Made by a program: the position numbers and the translations under genes
Shown: piece after piece, positions 53,544 to 61,341 of the stretch
Position numbering within the stretch: position 1 is the first letter of the stretch
Layout of the letters: each line of letters begins with the position of its first letter
NCBI RefSeq assembly: GCF_001280065.1
Contig: NZ_LGEA01000089.1
Coordinates: 1-64,000 of the forward strand
Direction: 5' to 3'
DNA from: Streptomyces sp. NRRL B-1140
Lineage (GTDB): Bacteria > Actinomycetota > Actinomycetes > Streptomycetales > Streptomycetaceae
Length of the DNA: 64,000 nt
Notes under the pieces: generated by a model
Told to the model about the DNA's origin: nothing
What the model saw: the letters and a program-made list of their open reading frames with translations, nothing else
Databases searched by the model: none

Positions 53544-54368
53544 ATGAGTACTGCAGGCGCGACCGCCGATCCCCTCGCGGCCCTGGGGGCGCTGCCCGGA
53601 GTGGCCGATTCCGTGGAGTCCGTGCGCAAGGCCGTGGACCGGGTCTACGGACACCGGGTCATGCGGCGGCGCAGCAACGCGATCACCTCCGAGGCCGCAC
53701 TGCGCGGCGCCCGCGGCTCGGCCGCGCTGTCCGGAGCGGACTGGGCACTGGAGGAGGTGCGCCGGCGCACGGACTTCAGCGGTGACGACGAGGCCCGCAC
53801 GGTGGGGGCCGCCCTGCGGCTCACCGCGGAGGCGGGCCAGCTGCTGTCGATCTGGCGGCAGTCACCCTTGCGGGTGCTGGCCCGGCTGCATCTGGTGGCT
53901 GCCGCGGACAAGGGCGACCAGGTGGGACGGCCCCGCAAGGAGGGCGAGCGGGTCGACGAGCCGCTCGTCGGGCTGCCGCTGCCGAGCGCCACCGAAACGC
54001 ACGGCAGGCTGGACGGACTGGCCGGGCTGATCATCTCGGGTGGCTCCGCTCCGGCGCTGGTGACGGCCGCCGTGGTGCACGGCGAGCTCCTCGCGCTGCG
54101 TCCCTTCACGTCCCACAACGGCCTGGTCGCGCGCACGGCCGAGCGCATCGTCCTGGTCGGCAGCGGACTGGACCCGAAGTCGGTCTGCGCGGCCGAGGTC
54201 GGTCACGCCGAACTGGGACGAGAGGCCTATCTGCAGGCCCTGGCCGGGTACGTCTCCGGTACGCCGGAGGGCGTCGCCGCCTGGATCGCCCACTGCGGCA
54301 GGGCGGTCGAACTGGGGGCTCGCGAGTCGATGGCGGTGTGCGAGGCATTGCAGCGCGGAGCGGCCTGA
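53544..54368 (+). CDS. Fic-like protein with degenerate active-site motif
   Basis: A 274-residue helical protein starting at ATG 53544. The segment LRPFTSHNGLVARTAERIVL near residue 185 occupies the place of the Fic motif HPFx(D/E)GNGR, but the catalytic His is replaced by Arg and GNGR reads HNGLVAR, so AMP transfer is unlikely. Flanking helices (SAALSGADWALEEVRRR, LVTAAVVHGELLALRPF) fit a Fic fold. Older annotation calls it an oxidoreductase. It is divergent in function from the HAD gene that follows, which is on the other strand. Confidence 0.7.
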   Translation: MSTAGATADPLAALGALPGVADSVESVRKAVDRVYGHRVMRRRSNAITSEAALRGARGSAALSGADWALEEVRRRTDFSGDDEARTVGAALRLTAEAGQLLSIWRQSPLRVLARLHLVAAADKGDQVGRPRKEGERVDEPLVGLPLPSATETHGRLDGLAGLIISGGSAPALVTAAVVHGELLALRPFTSHNGLVARTAERIVLVGSGLDPKSVCAAEVGHAELGREAYLQALAGYVSGTPEGVAAWIAHCGRAVELGARESMAVCEALQRGAA

Positions 54369-54391
54369 CATCGACCGGCCGCACAAATGAT

Positions 54392-54419
54392 GCGGCGGTA
54401 CGAGTTCTCGTACCGCCGC
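54392..54419 (+). terminator. Stem-loop after the Fic-like gene
   Basis: GCGGCGGTACGAG (54392-54404), TT, CTCGTACCGCCGC (54407-54419): a perfect 13-bp dyad 23 nt past the stop. The rest of the gap to 54703 is unusually A/T-rich near 54650-54690 and holds no gene I can support. Confidence 0.7.
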
Positions 54420-54703
54420 TGGCATGAGCATCGGGTTACCAAGCGTCCTCGATATATGCCCATCAGGTCGGGAGCTTTGCCCGTTCCCTGGTGCGGCTGG
54501 CCCGTATTCGACGGGTCGACGTCGCGTGGGTGCCCGGTGTTCATGCTCGGTCCGTGGGGCCAAATGCGTAAAAAGGTGATCCTCTCGGATGTCCTTGGTC
54601 TCGCGGGCCGTTGAGTCCTTTGTACTCCTGCCCCGCAGTAAGCGGAAGTCCAGGTCCTACTTCTTTACTTTCGGATTCACACAAGAAGAGCGATCGTCAC
54701 AGG

Positions 54704-55525
54704 TCAAGCGACTGTCGCCCGGCGCCGGTTCGCATACCAGACGAGTCCTGCGGTGGCCGCGGCGGCGCCTATCGCGGCGACCGCGACGAGCGCCGGACGC
54801 GGCGGTACGGAGAAGGCGGGGATGCGCTGCTTGAGCCGGACCGGGCGGTGGAAGTCCAGGATCGGCCACCCGCGCGCGAGGGCCTCGCGGCGCAGTGCCC
54901 TGTCCGGGTTCACGGCGTGCGGGTTGCCGACGGACTCCAGCATCGGCACATCGGTCGCCGAGTCGCTGTAGGCGTAGCAGCGGCTGAGGTCGTACCCCTC
55001 GGACTCGGCGAGCTCCCTCACTGCCTCCGCCTTGGTCGGACCGTACGCGTAGTACTCCACCTCGCCGGTGAAACAGCCGTCGTCGCCCACGACCATGCGG
55101 GTGGCGACCACACGGTCCGCGCCCAGCAGCTCGCCGATCGGCTCGACCACCTCGGCGCCCGACGTGGAGACGATCACCACGTCACGGCCGGCGGTGTGGT
55201 GCTCCTCGATGAGGGAGGCGGCCTCGTCGTAGATGATCGGGTCGATCAGGTCGTGCAGCGTCTCGGCGACGATCTCCTTGACCTGCTGCACGTTCCAGCC
55301 GCGGCACAGGGCGGACAGATAGGCGCGCATGCGCTCCATCTGGTCGTGGTCGGCGCCGCCGGCGAGGAAGACGAACTGGGCATATGCGGTACGCAAGACG
55401 GCCCTGCGGTTGATCAGGCCGCCTTGGTAGAACGACTTGCTGAACGTGAGCGTGCTCGACTTCGCAATGACCGTCTTGTCCAGGTCAAAGAAGGCCGCTG
55501 TGCGGGGCAACGAGTGGTTTTCCAC
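54704..55525 (-). CDS. HAD-IB family phosphatase
   Basis: A hydrolase of about 273 residues. HAD motif I is FFDLDKTVIAKSS near the start, motif II VVIVSTSGAEVV, and the Lys and acidic motifs III/IV are GPTKAEAV and YAYSDSATDVPMLE. A C-terminal transmembrane helix (ALVAVAAIGAAAATAGLVWY) followed by NRRRATVA anchors it. Starts at GTG 55525 or ATG 55537 are possible. HAD-IB proteins of this size are phosphoserine-phosphatase-like; in Streptomyces this gene sits beside the ssd-tad locus. Confidence 0.9.
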   Translation of the reverse strand: MENHSLPRTAAFFDLDKTVIAKSSTLTFSKSFYQGGLINRRAVLRTAYAQFVFLAGGADHDQMERMRAYLSALCRGWNVQQVKEIVAETLHDLIDPIIYDEAASLIEEHHTAGRDVVIVSTSGAEVVEPIGELLGADRVVATRMVVGDDGCFTGEVEYYAYGPTKAEAVRELAESEGYDLSRCYAYSDSATDVPMLESVGNPHAVNPDRALRREALARGWPILDFHRPVRLKQRIPAFSVPPRPALVAVAAIGAAAATAGLVWYANRRRATVA

Positions 55526-55602
55526 GCCCCAGAGCATAGGGGCAGCCCATTCGGCGTAAGGTGGGGTACGTGGGTTTGCCTGAGAAGGCTCTCGGGTACA
55601 CC

Positions 55603-55635
55603 ATGGAAGTCACGGATCGTTCGCGACCGTGCTAA
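55603..55635 (+). CDS. Possible 10-residue leader peptide
   Basis: ATG 55603 encodes MEVTDRSRPC then TAA, ending only 6 nt before a pair of hairpins. The arrangement of a tiny frame and stacked stem-loops upstream of the ssd-tad genes resembles an attenuation leader. No ribosome site is convincing, so this is a weak call. Confidence 0.25.
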   Translation: MEVTDRSRPC

Positions 55636-55641
55636 CCCGGC

Positions 55642-55708
55642 CCGACTCCTCCCCCCCCCGAGTCGGCCGTGGGGACGACCCCCGCTCTCCCCCCCGGCGG
55701 GGGTCGTC
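55642..55708. terminator. Two tandem hairpins with C-rich loops
   Basis: First stem CCGACTC (55642-55648)/GAGTCGG (55660-55666); second stem GACGACCCCCGC (55674-55685)/GCGGGGGTCGTC (55697-55708). Both loops are 11 nt and almost all pyrimidine. They lie between the start of the HAD gene and the ssd-tad genes. The surrounding gap (55526-56120) shows no other gene; an A/T-richer patch near 55780-55800 may hold a promoter. Confidence 0.6.
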
Positions 55709-56120
55709 GCATGTCCGGGTGGGTTTTTCCTTCTTCGTGCGGCCTGACGGCTGCTTCGGCGTGGCTCCTCGCGCAGTATTGACATGCTCATGACTAAGTA
55801 CGCTCTGTAGTCGTCGGGCTGCTCTGCGGGGATCGTGCGCAAGGTCTGAGCCGCTCACCGGTATGGGTGACGGCGATATTCACAACTCCCGGGACGTCCA
55901 CAGTTATTGACCAAGATCCACACGATTTCCGGGATCGCTGCACCGTGATTCCGACGCGTCCCGCTCGCGGCGAGTTCATGGCCGGTTCCGAGTACCCGGG
56001 GGCGTTTGGCCGGATTCCGTCGGCCGTTCACAGGGAGGCCGCTTGTCGGTTCTTCCCACGTATGGGAATCGCGGGGCCGCAGGGGCCGCGCGAGTCGTGC
56101 AGCGAAGGGGGTTGGAAACC

Positions 56121-57224
56121 GTGGCCGGAACCGTCACACACGATCCGCCGCCGGCCGCCGGAGGGCGGCAGGGAGGGCCGCTGATCGTCACCGAGGACAC
56201 CGAACTCCTCGACGATCTGCTGCGCCTGTGCGCCGCAGCCGGCGCCACACCCGAAGTGCACCACGGGGTGCCGGAGCGCAGGGGCAGCTGGGAGGCCGCA
56301 CCGCTCGTCCTGGTCGGCGACGACGCCGCGCGGCGGGTACGCGGGGCCGCGCGCAGAAGGGGCGTCGTCCTCGTCGGCCGGGACCAGGACGACTCCGGGG
56401 TGTGGCGGCGCGCCGTCGAGATCGGCGCCGAGCACGTCCTGATGCTGCCCGACGGCGAGCAGTGGCTGGTCGACCGCATCGCCGACGTCGCCGAGGGCGT
56501 CGGCCGGCCCGCCCTCACCGTCGGCGTCATCGGTGGCCGGGGCGGGGCCGGGGCGTCCACGCTCGCGTGCGCCCTCGCCGTCACCTCCGCGCGGGAGGGG
56601 CTGCGCACCCTCCTCGTGGACGCCGATCCGCTGGGCGGCGGACTCGACGTACTCCTCGGCGGTGAGACGGCCGAAGGGCTGCGCTGGCCCGCGTTCGCGT
56701 CCTCACGCGGACGGGTCGGCGGCGGAGCCCTGGAGGAGTCGCTGCCCGAGCTGCACGCACTGCGGGTGCTCAGCTGGGACCGCGGTGACCGGATCGCGGT
56801 CCCGCCGCAGGCGGTGCGCGCGGTGCTCGCGGCGGCCCGGCGCCGGGGCGGCACCGTCGTGGTCGACGTTCCGCGCCGGATCGACGACGGCGTGGCCGAG
56901 GTGCTCTCCCAGCTGGACGTGGGCGTGCTGGTGGTGCCCGCCGAGCTGCGGGCCGTCGCGGCCGCGGGGCGGGTCGCCTCCGCGGTCGGCATGGTTCTCC
57001 GGGACCTGCGGGTGGCGGTCCGCGGGCCCTACCCGCCGGGACTCGACGACCGCGAGGTGGCCCGGCTGCTCCGACTGCCCCTGGTCGGCGAGGTGCCCGT
57101 CGAGCCGGGGCTGTCGCGCCCGGACGAGGGCATGGCACCTCCGGGCGCCGCCCCGCGCGGACCGCTGGCCCGGTTCTGCAAGGGGTTCTGGGAGCGCGCC
57201 CTCGTCGAGGCGGGTACGGCATGA
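56121..57224 (+). CDS. Septum-site-determining (Ssd) / CpaE-TadZ-like ATPase
   Basis: A MinD-related protein of 367 residues from GTG 56121 (VAGTVTHDPPPAAGGRQGGP); TTG 56043, with GGGAGG 4-5 nt upstream, would add 26 residues. An N-terminal receiver-like domain (PLIVTEDTELLDDLLRLCA) is followed by the ATPase domain with a deviant Walker A (VIGGRGGAGASTLACALAVT), LLVDADPLGGGLDVLLGG and VVVDVPRRIDDGVAEVL. In Tad/Flp loci this protein places the pilus machinery. It overlaps tadA by 4 nt (ATGA). Confidence 0.9.
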   Translation: MAGTVTHDPPPAAGGRQGGPLIVTEDTELLDDLLRLCAAAGATPEVHHGVPERRGSWEAAPLVLVGDDAARRVRGAARRRGVVLVGRDQDDSGVWRRAVEIGAEHVLMLPDGEQWLVDRIADVAEGVGRPALTVGVIGGRGGAGASTLACALAVTSAREGLRTLLVDADPLGGGLDVLLGGETAEGLRWPAFASSRGRVGGGALEESLPELHALRVLSWDRGDRIAVPPQAVRAVLAAARRRGGTVVVDVPRRIDDGVAEVLSQLDVGVLVVPAELRAVAAAGRVASAVGMVLRDLRVAVRGPYPPGLDDREVARLLRLPLVGEVPVEPGLSRPDEGMAPPGAAPRGPLARFCKGFWERALVEAGTA

Positions 57225-58105
57225 GCACCCTGGCGGGGCTCGAGGGCGCGGCGCTGCTGGACGGGGTGCGGCGGTGGCTGGCCGAGAGCGGGGCCGAACC
57301 GACCCCCGCGCGCGTGGCGCAGGCCCTGCGCGAGCAGGGACGGGTGCTCGGGGACACCGAAGTCCTCGGCGCCGCGGCGCAGTTGCGCTCCGAGCTGGTC
57401 GGCAGCGGACCGCTTGAGCCGCTCCTCGCCGATCCGACGGTGACGGACGTGCTGGTGTCGGCCCCGGACCGGATCTGGGTGGACCGGGGCGGCGGACTGG
57501 AGCTGACGCAGGTGCGGTTCGCGGACGCGGCGGCCGTGCGACGGCTCGCCCAGCGTCTCGCCGCCGTGGCCGGACGCCGCCTCGACGACGCCCGGCCCTG
57601 GGCCGACGCCCGGCTGCCCGACGGGACGCGGCTGCACGCGGTGCTGCCGCCGGTGGCCGTGGGCTGCGCCTGCCTGTCACTGCGGGTCGTGAGGCCGCGT
57701 GCCTTCACACTCGGCGAGCTGGTCGCGGCGGGCACCGTGCCGCCGGGCGGGGACCGCGTGTTGCGCGCCCTGCTCGACGCCCGGCTGTCCTTCCTCGTCA
57801 GCGGCGGCACGGGCACCGGCAAGACGACGCTGCTGAGTGCCCTGCTGGGGCTGGTGGGGCCCGGGGAGCGGATCGTCCTCGCCGAGGACTCGGCGGAGCT
57901 GCGGCCCGACCACCCGCACGTCGTGCGACTGGAGACCAGACCCGCCAACCAGGAGGGCGCGGGCCTCGTCACGCTGGAGGACCTGGTGCGCCAGGCCCTG
58001 CGGATGCGGCCCGACCGGCTGGTCGTGGGCGAGGTGCGCGGGCCCGAAGTGGTGCACCTGCTGGCCGCGTTGAACACCGGCCACGAGGGCGGGTGCCTGC
58101 TCTAA
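57221..58105 (+). CDS. tadA: TadA/CpaF-type secretion ATPase, truncated by an inserted element
   Basis: Only 294 residues remain of a family that usually needs 370 or more. Visible parts are the N-terminal domain (GSGPLEPLLADPTVTDVLVS), Walker A VSGGTGTGKTTLLSALL, the Asp box (IVLAEDSAELRPDHPHVVRL), Walker B (LRMRPDRLVVGEVRGPEVVH) and the beginning of the His box LNTGHEGGC. The family continues GTVHAN; here the next codons are L, L, stop. The foreign sequence starts at that point, so the motor lacks its last catalytic segment and C-terminal lobe. The Tad pilus is probably inactive unless the element leaves. Confidence 0.92.
   Translation: MSTLAGLEGAALLDGVRRWLAESGAEPTPARVAQALREQGRVLGDTEVLGAAAQLRSELVGSGPLEPLLADPTVTDVLVSAPDRIWVDRGGGLELTQVRFADAAAVRRLAQRLAAVAGRRLDDARPWADARLPDGTRLHAVLPPVAVGCACLSLRVVRPRAFTLGELVAAGTVPPGGDRVLRALLDARLSFLVSGGTGTGKTTLLSALLGLVGPGERIVLAEDSAELRPDHPHVVRLETRPANQEGAGLVTLEDLVRQALRMRPDRLVVGEVRGPEVVHLLAALNTGHEGGCLL
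58088..58105. other. Left junction of the inserted element with tadA (att site)
   Basis: Host coding sequence can be followed to the codons GGG TGC (58091-58096) of the tadA His box, and the next codons are foreign (CTG CTC TAA). The crossover therefore lies at about 58090-58099. No long duplicated core is seen; a serine-integrase site with a very short core is one explanation. The other junction is outside the window. Confidence 0.6.
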
Positions 58106-58171
58106 GCGTACATGCGTGCAGCACACGGCGGCAGGCAGGCGCGACAGGCCTGAGCACCCCGCGCTAGGCGC

Positions 58172-58435
58172 CTAGTTGGCTTCCGGCGGCAGCGGGTCAG
58201 ACACGAACCATCCGCGCTGAGGGACGGCGAACAACCAACCTTCGTCGGCGAGGGCAGCCAGCCCCCGGCGCACGGTCGTGCGGGCAATGCCGTACGTCTG
58301 CACGAGCCGGTTCTCGGAGTCGATAGCGCGCCCAGGTGCCCAGTCACCCCGCCGGATGCGTGCCTTCAGAATCTCGGCAAGTTGTCTGTACGGCGTCAGC
58401 GGTGCTCCGTGATCAATCTCGGCCTCAGCGTCCAT
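58172..58435 (-). CDS. GntR-family repressor (short, HTH only)
   Basis: An 87-residue protein starting at ATG 58435 (MDAEAEIDHGAPLTPYRQLA). It is just the GntR winged helix: LAEILKARIRRGDWAPGRAI, then NRLVQTYGIARTTVRRGLAA and LADEGWLFAVPQRGWFV. No ligand domain follows, as in the short GntR repressors (KorSA/TraR type) of Streptomyces mobile elements. It reads toward the tadA junction and is divergent from the gene at 58596, with a dyad between them that it probably binds. Confidence 0.88.
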   Translation of the reverse strand: MDAEAEIDHGAPLTPYRQLAEILKARIRRGDWAPGRAIDSENRLVQTYGIARTTVRRGLAALADEGWLFAVPQRGWFVSDPLPPEAN

Positions 58436-58475
58436 AAGCTCAGCGTGCGCGCCCCTATCCGTCTCCACACTTCGA

Positions 58476-58495
58476 GCTACGTACAGACACGTAGC
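58476..58495. promoter_or_regulatory. Inverted repeat, candidate GntR operator
   Basis: GCTACGT (58476-58482), ACAGAC, ACGTAGC (58489-58495): a perfect dyad in the divergent promoter region of gntR and the gene at 58596. It is followed by a direct repeat GCGATACA (58494-58501, 58504-58511) that may overlap the rightward promoter. Confidence 0.55.
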
Positions 58496-58534
58496 GATAC
58501 AAGGCGATACATTCGAGGTGTCGAAACGAAAAGC

Positions 58535-58593
58535 GCCCCAGGGTGACCGGGCAATGGTCAACACCTGGGGCTAAGACACGAACGGAGCGTGTC
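58535..58593 (+). promoter_or_regulatory. Two-hairpin leader that hides the ribosome site
   Basis: A long stem GCCCCAGG (58535-58542)/CCTGGGGC (58564-58571), with TGACC/GGTCA nested inside, is followed by a small stem GACACG (58575-58580)/CGTGTC (58588-58593) whose 7-nt loop AACGGAG carries the GGAG of the gene starting at 58596. The layout suggests translational control of that gene. Confidence 0.5.
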
Positions 58594-58595
58594 CT

Positions 58596-58919
58596 ATGCG
58601 CGAGCCTAGGCGACTTGGGTACGACGCTGTAACCGGCAAGACGGCATACGCGCTGACGGCGCCGGGCGGCTTGCTCGAAGGCGTGGCCGACATGACGGCG
58701 CTGGAAACGGCGACCGTGTGGCGTGCGCTCGCTGAAGCGATGATCGAAGGCGACCAAATCAGCGGCGACGAAGCGGCGTTCGTGTTGGCGCGGGTGGTCG
58801 AGTCGCTAGGCGACGTCCTGGCGATTGCGGCGCGGGTGGTGGGCGACAACGATGCCCTTGCGCTGTACGCGGAAGCCGGGCGGAACATGGGCGCGGGCTT
58901 GCGCGGCATGAAGTCGTAA
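58596..58919 (+). CDS. Element protein of unknown function
   Basis: A 107-residue soluble helical protein starting at ATG 58596 with GGAG 8 nt upstream. Segments are LGYDAVTGKTAYALTAPGGL, ETATVWRALAEAMIEGDQIS and DVLAIAARVVGDNDALALYA, ending GAGLRGMKS. It is the only gene transcribed rightward from the GntR control region and has an elaborate leader, so it is a candidate for an element switch, excision or induction factor. No family is recognised. Confidence 0.7.
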   Translation: MREPRRLGYDAVTGKTAYALTAPGGLLEGVADMTALETATVWRALAEAMIEGDQISGDEAAFVLARVVESLGDVLAIAARVVGDNDALALYAEAGRNMGAGLRGMKS

Positions 58920-58937
58920 GCGCCCCAGGAACGCACA

Positions 58938-58986
58938 GAAGCCCCCCACAACGCCCAGGACTTCCCGGGTGATCGTAGGGGGCTTC
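58938..58986 (+). terminator. Stem-loop terminator in the element
   Basis: GAAGCCCCC (58938-58946) pairs with GGGGGCTTC (58978-58986) around a 31-nt loop that includes a CCCAGGACTTCCCGGG-type minor stem. It lies 19 nt after the gene ending at 58919. Confidence 0.7.
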
Positions 58987-59040
58987 GTCGTGCTTTCAGC
59001 GTGTCTCGGGGGCGTCAGTTGGTGGCGTTGTGCGCTTTCC

Positions 59041-59610
59041 TCACGGCAGGCTTCGAGGCGCCGTACCGTCATCGTCAAGGGCCGCGCTTGCGATTAACGC
59101 GAACTCGTCGATGGAATCAGAAAGTAGGTTTACAGTAGACAGAAGCGTTGCCATGACGCCCTCAAAGTGATATTGAGCTGCCTCATGTCGGTCTTCATCG
59201 TCTTCGTCCACTCCGAGAAAGACAAATTCCTCATGTGCTGCGACGCCTAACTGGTGGACAACCTCGAGTGCAATGTCTCGCACTTCAGAAGCGCCCGTGA
59301 TTACAGTGGCAGGGCCCAGCAAGCTTAGGTCAACCCATCGCGAGTTTACCGACTTCCTGATTTCCTCCCGCTCATCGACACTCACCCGCTCGTATCTTTC
59401 GAGTATTGCGAAACGCTCTTTCAGATCAGTCGCCACTTCAATGAAGGCTTTGTAAGCCTCTCTTCGGGGCTCATGCCTGTCTTTTACGTATTGCGACCTT
59501 GCTGATATTCGCGCCCCTTCACGCTGCGCCAAGCCCGAAACGAAAGCCGCGCCGATAGTCGCCAGAGAACCCAACAGTGTCCCGAGTAGTGCCGCTACAA
59601 CTGCAACCAT
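59041..59610 (-). CDS. Membrane-anchored protein of unknown function, element cargo
   Basis: A 189-residue protein with one N-terminal helix (VAVVAALLGTLLGSLATIGA), then a long alpha-helical cytosolic region (KDRHEPRREAYKAFIEVATD, LKERFAILERYERVSVDERE) and an acidic stretch (GVDEDDEDRHEAAQ). Codon use is less GC-biased than the host genes, which points to recent import. It sits between two terminators and is divergent from a second membrane protein. No family recognised; a defence or superinfection role is only a guess. Confidence 0.7.
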   Translation of the reverse strand: MVAVVAALLGTLLGSLATIGAAFVSGLAQREGARISARSQYVKDRHEPRREAYKAFIEVATDLKERFAILERYERVSVDEREEIRKSVNSRWVDLSLLGPATVITGASEVRDIALEVVHQLGVAAHEEFVFLGVDEDDEDRHEAAQYHFEGVMATLLSTVNLLSDSIDEFALIASAALDDDGTAPRSLP

Positions 59611-59660
59611 GGGCCGATTGTCGGCGATCTCTGTCCGGTAGTCCAGAAGCCATCAAACGA

Positions 59661-59710
59661 CGAAGCCCCGTAGGTAGCCCAGAGTGCTTGTCGGGCCCCA
59701 CGGGGCTTCG
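59661..59710. terminator. Stem-loop terminator between divergent cargo genes
   Basis: CGAAGCCCCGT (59661-59671) pairs exactly with ACGGGGCTTCG (59700-59710). Its GAAGCCCC/GGGGCTTC core repeats the terminator at 58938-58986. Confidence 0.7.
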
Positions 59711-59784
59711 CCGGTGCTCCAGGCGTGTCCACTGACTTTGTCAAACGCCTCCCGCAGCAGCGTCGCAGAGGGCATCATCAACCC

Positions 59785-60507
59785 ATGCTTGCGAGTCTGC
59801 TGCCAGGGTTGCGTCACTTCAGGACGCCGTTCGCTGTCGGGTCCATAACCGTGTTCACGTTGTGGGTGCTAGCTGGGGATCTGATACCTGAGCGCAGCGA
59901 AGCGCACGGATTCTTGGAGCGCATATATGTCCTTGCCGAGGTAGCAGGCAGGCCCATTGTCACCGCAGCCATTGCCGTCGTGCTCTACTTGATTGGCGAC
60001 CTCGTGAGGGTGTCAACCAAGAATGCCGAAAATGGATACAAGCGCGTTACTACTCACTTGCGAATCCTGTCAGATGAATCGCGCGTTGAATTGCAGAACT
60101 TCGCCGACAGGGCATATCTACGGCGTGAGCCGGCTGAAAGTAGTCCGATCCCGAGAACTGGTCTAGTGCGCAGGATCGAGCACGAGTTTCCTGAGATTAG
60201 AATGCGGCTCATCGCGAATCATTTGGACATCTATCTAGAGCATGACCGACTAGATTCGGAGGCGGAATTTCGCATCAATATGGCCCTATACTCAGGGAAT
60301 ATGTGGCTCGCACTGGGAGTTGCTTGGGCACCTTGGTTACTGTTGGGACTCGGCGCCTCGGTAGTGTTGCTCAAGAACGGGGTGAGAGCATTGAATGACG
60401 CTAACGCGATCCTAGTGCAAGCCGTGGTTTCCGGGGTTGTGCTCTCGCGCTACTTTGAGGAAGAGATGCAACGAGACGCAGCCTGGGAAACGAGCGAAAA
60501 TGAGTGA
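59785..60507 (+). CDS. Four-helix membrane protein of unknown function, element cargo
   Basis: A 240-residue protein from ATG 59785 (GTG 59725 would add 20 residues; neither start has a strong site). Helices: FAVGSITVFTLWVLAGDLI, PIVTAAIAVVLYLIGDLV, a cytosolic region of about 95 residues (KNAENGYKRVTTHLRILSDE, HEFPEIRMRLIANHLDIYLE), then MWLALGVAWAPWLLLGLGA and a last weak helix. Low-GC codons mark it as imported. It stands divergent from the other cargo gene. Family not recognised. Confidence 0.7.
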   Translation: MLASLLPGLRHFRTPFAVGSITVFTLWVLAGDLIPERSEAHGFLERIYVLAEVAGRPIVTAAIAVVLYLIGDLVRVSTKNAENGYKRVTTHLRILSDESRVELQNFADRAYLRREPAESSPIPRTGLVRRIEHEFPEIRMRLIANHLDIYLEHDRLDSEAEFRINMALYSGNMWLALGVAWAPWLLLGLGASVVLLKNGVRALNDANAILVQAVVSGVVLSRYFEEEMQRDAAWETSENE

Positions 60508-60687
60508 GGCTCTCTGCTTTGGGTCAGAAGCAACAAGGGCACGTTGCCGATGCATGAAGATCAGCAACAGTCGGCGGACGCTCATTCTCGCGCTCCCACA
60601 GCACAATCCACGCTGGCCACAGCTCATGGCTGCATGGATCGACATCGGCCGAAATGAGCGCGCACGAAATGGGGGAAAGGTCGTATC

Positions 60688-61095
60688 TCATGCGCTCAGC
60701 CCCTTTGCACGCTGAAGCGCTGCCTTGAAGAGCGCGTCAATATCGTCGTCGCTGTCGGCTCCGCCCTTCACGAATTCGTGCTTAAGAAGCTGAGCGTCAA
60801 TCTGCGGCAGGAAGCGAAGTGCAGGATGCGCGACGGGCACCCCAGCGGAGCCGGGCACTAGAACGCCCTCAGCGCGCACAGAAGCGATCAGCGCATCCCA
60901 CACGGCGCGAAGGTCGTCTGTGCGGCCGGACGCGTCCCCAGCAGCCTTCAGCGGGATTACAGCGGCAGGCGTGCGATCCGCTGCGAGCTTCAGCCGGTTC
61001 GCGCGCTTCCGGCAGGCTTCCCCGCAGTAGACCATTCGCCGGTCGGCGTCCTGGGGCAGGGGCTTTCCGCAAGCCCCGCAATTTCGGTTGTGCAT
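60688..61095 (-). CDS. Zinc-finger element protein
   Basis: A 135-residue protein starting at ATG 61095 with AAGGAAG 6-7 nt upstream. The N-terminus holds a four-Cys knuckle (CGACGKPLPQ, then MVYCGEACRKRANRLK), common in small proteins of Streptomyces phages and elements. The rest is helical (DLRAVWDALIASVRAEGVLV, ADSDDDIDALFKAALQRAKG). It could bind DNA or act in packaging; not recognised further. About 180 nt before it (60508-60687) no gene is supported. Confidence 0.7.
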   Translation of the reverse strand: MHNRNCGACGKPLPQDADRRMVYCGEACRKRANRLKLAADRTPAAVIPLKAAGDASGRTDDLRAVWDALIASVRAEGVLVPGSAGVPVAHPALRFLPQIDAQLLKHEFVKGGADSDDDIDALFKAALQRAKGLSA

Positions 61096-61341
61096 AGTCA
61101 CTTCCTTCGTGGTGAATTCCGGCGCTGTGTGACACCCGGCGGGCCAGTCACTCACGCGTGCGTTTTCCGAGCTGGGGCCGGGATCGCTGAGAGGTCGTGC
61201 GGCGAACTTTCGGCGCGCCCTCCCTCCCCTGCGCAACGTCGAGAGCAAAGGCAACGACCCGTCAGGCATGACGCTGACCTGGGCAAGCACCCTGAGCCGG
61301 CGTTTTCCTGACGGGTCCTCACATAGCTAACGCGAACCCGG

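Noticed and set aside
53544..54368. Oxidoreductase call for the gene before the HAD phosphatase
   Set aside because: No dinucleotide-binding motif is visible; the RPFTSHNGLVAR segment points to a degenerate Fic fold instead.
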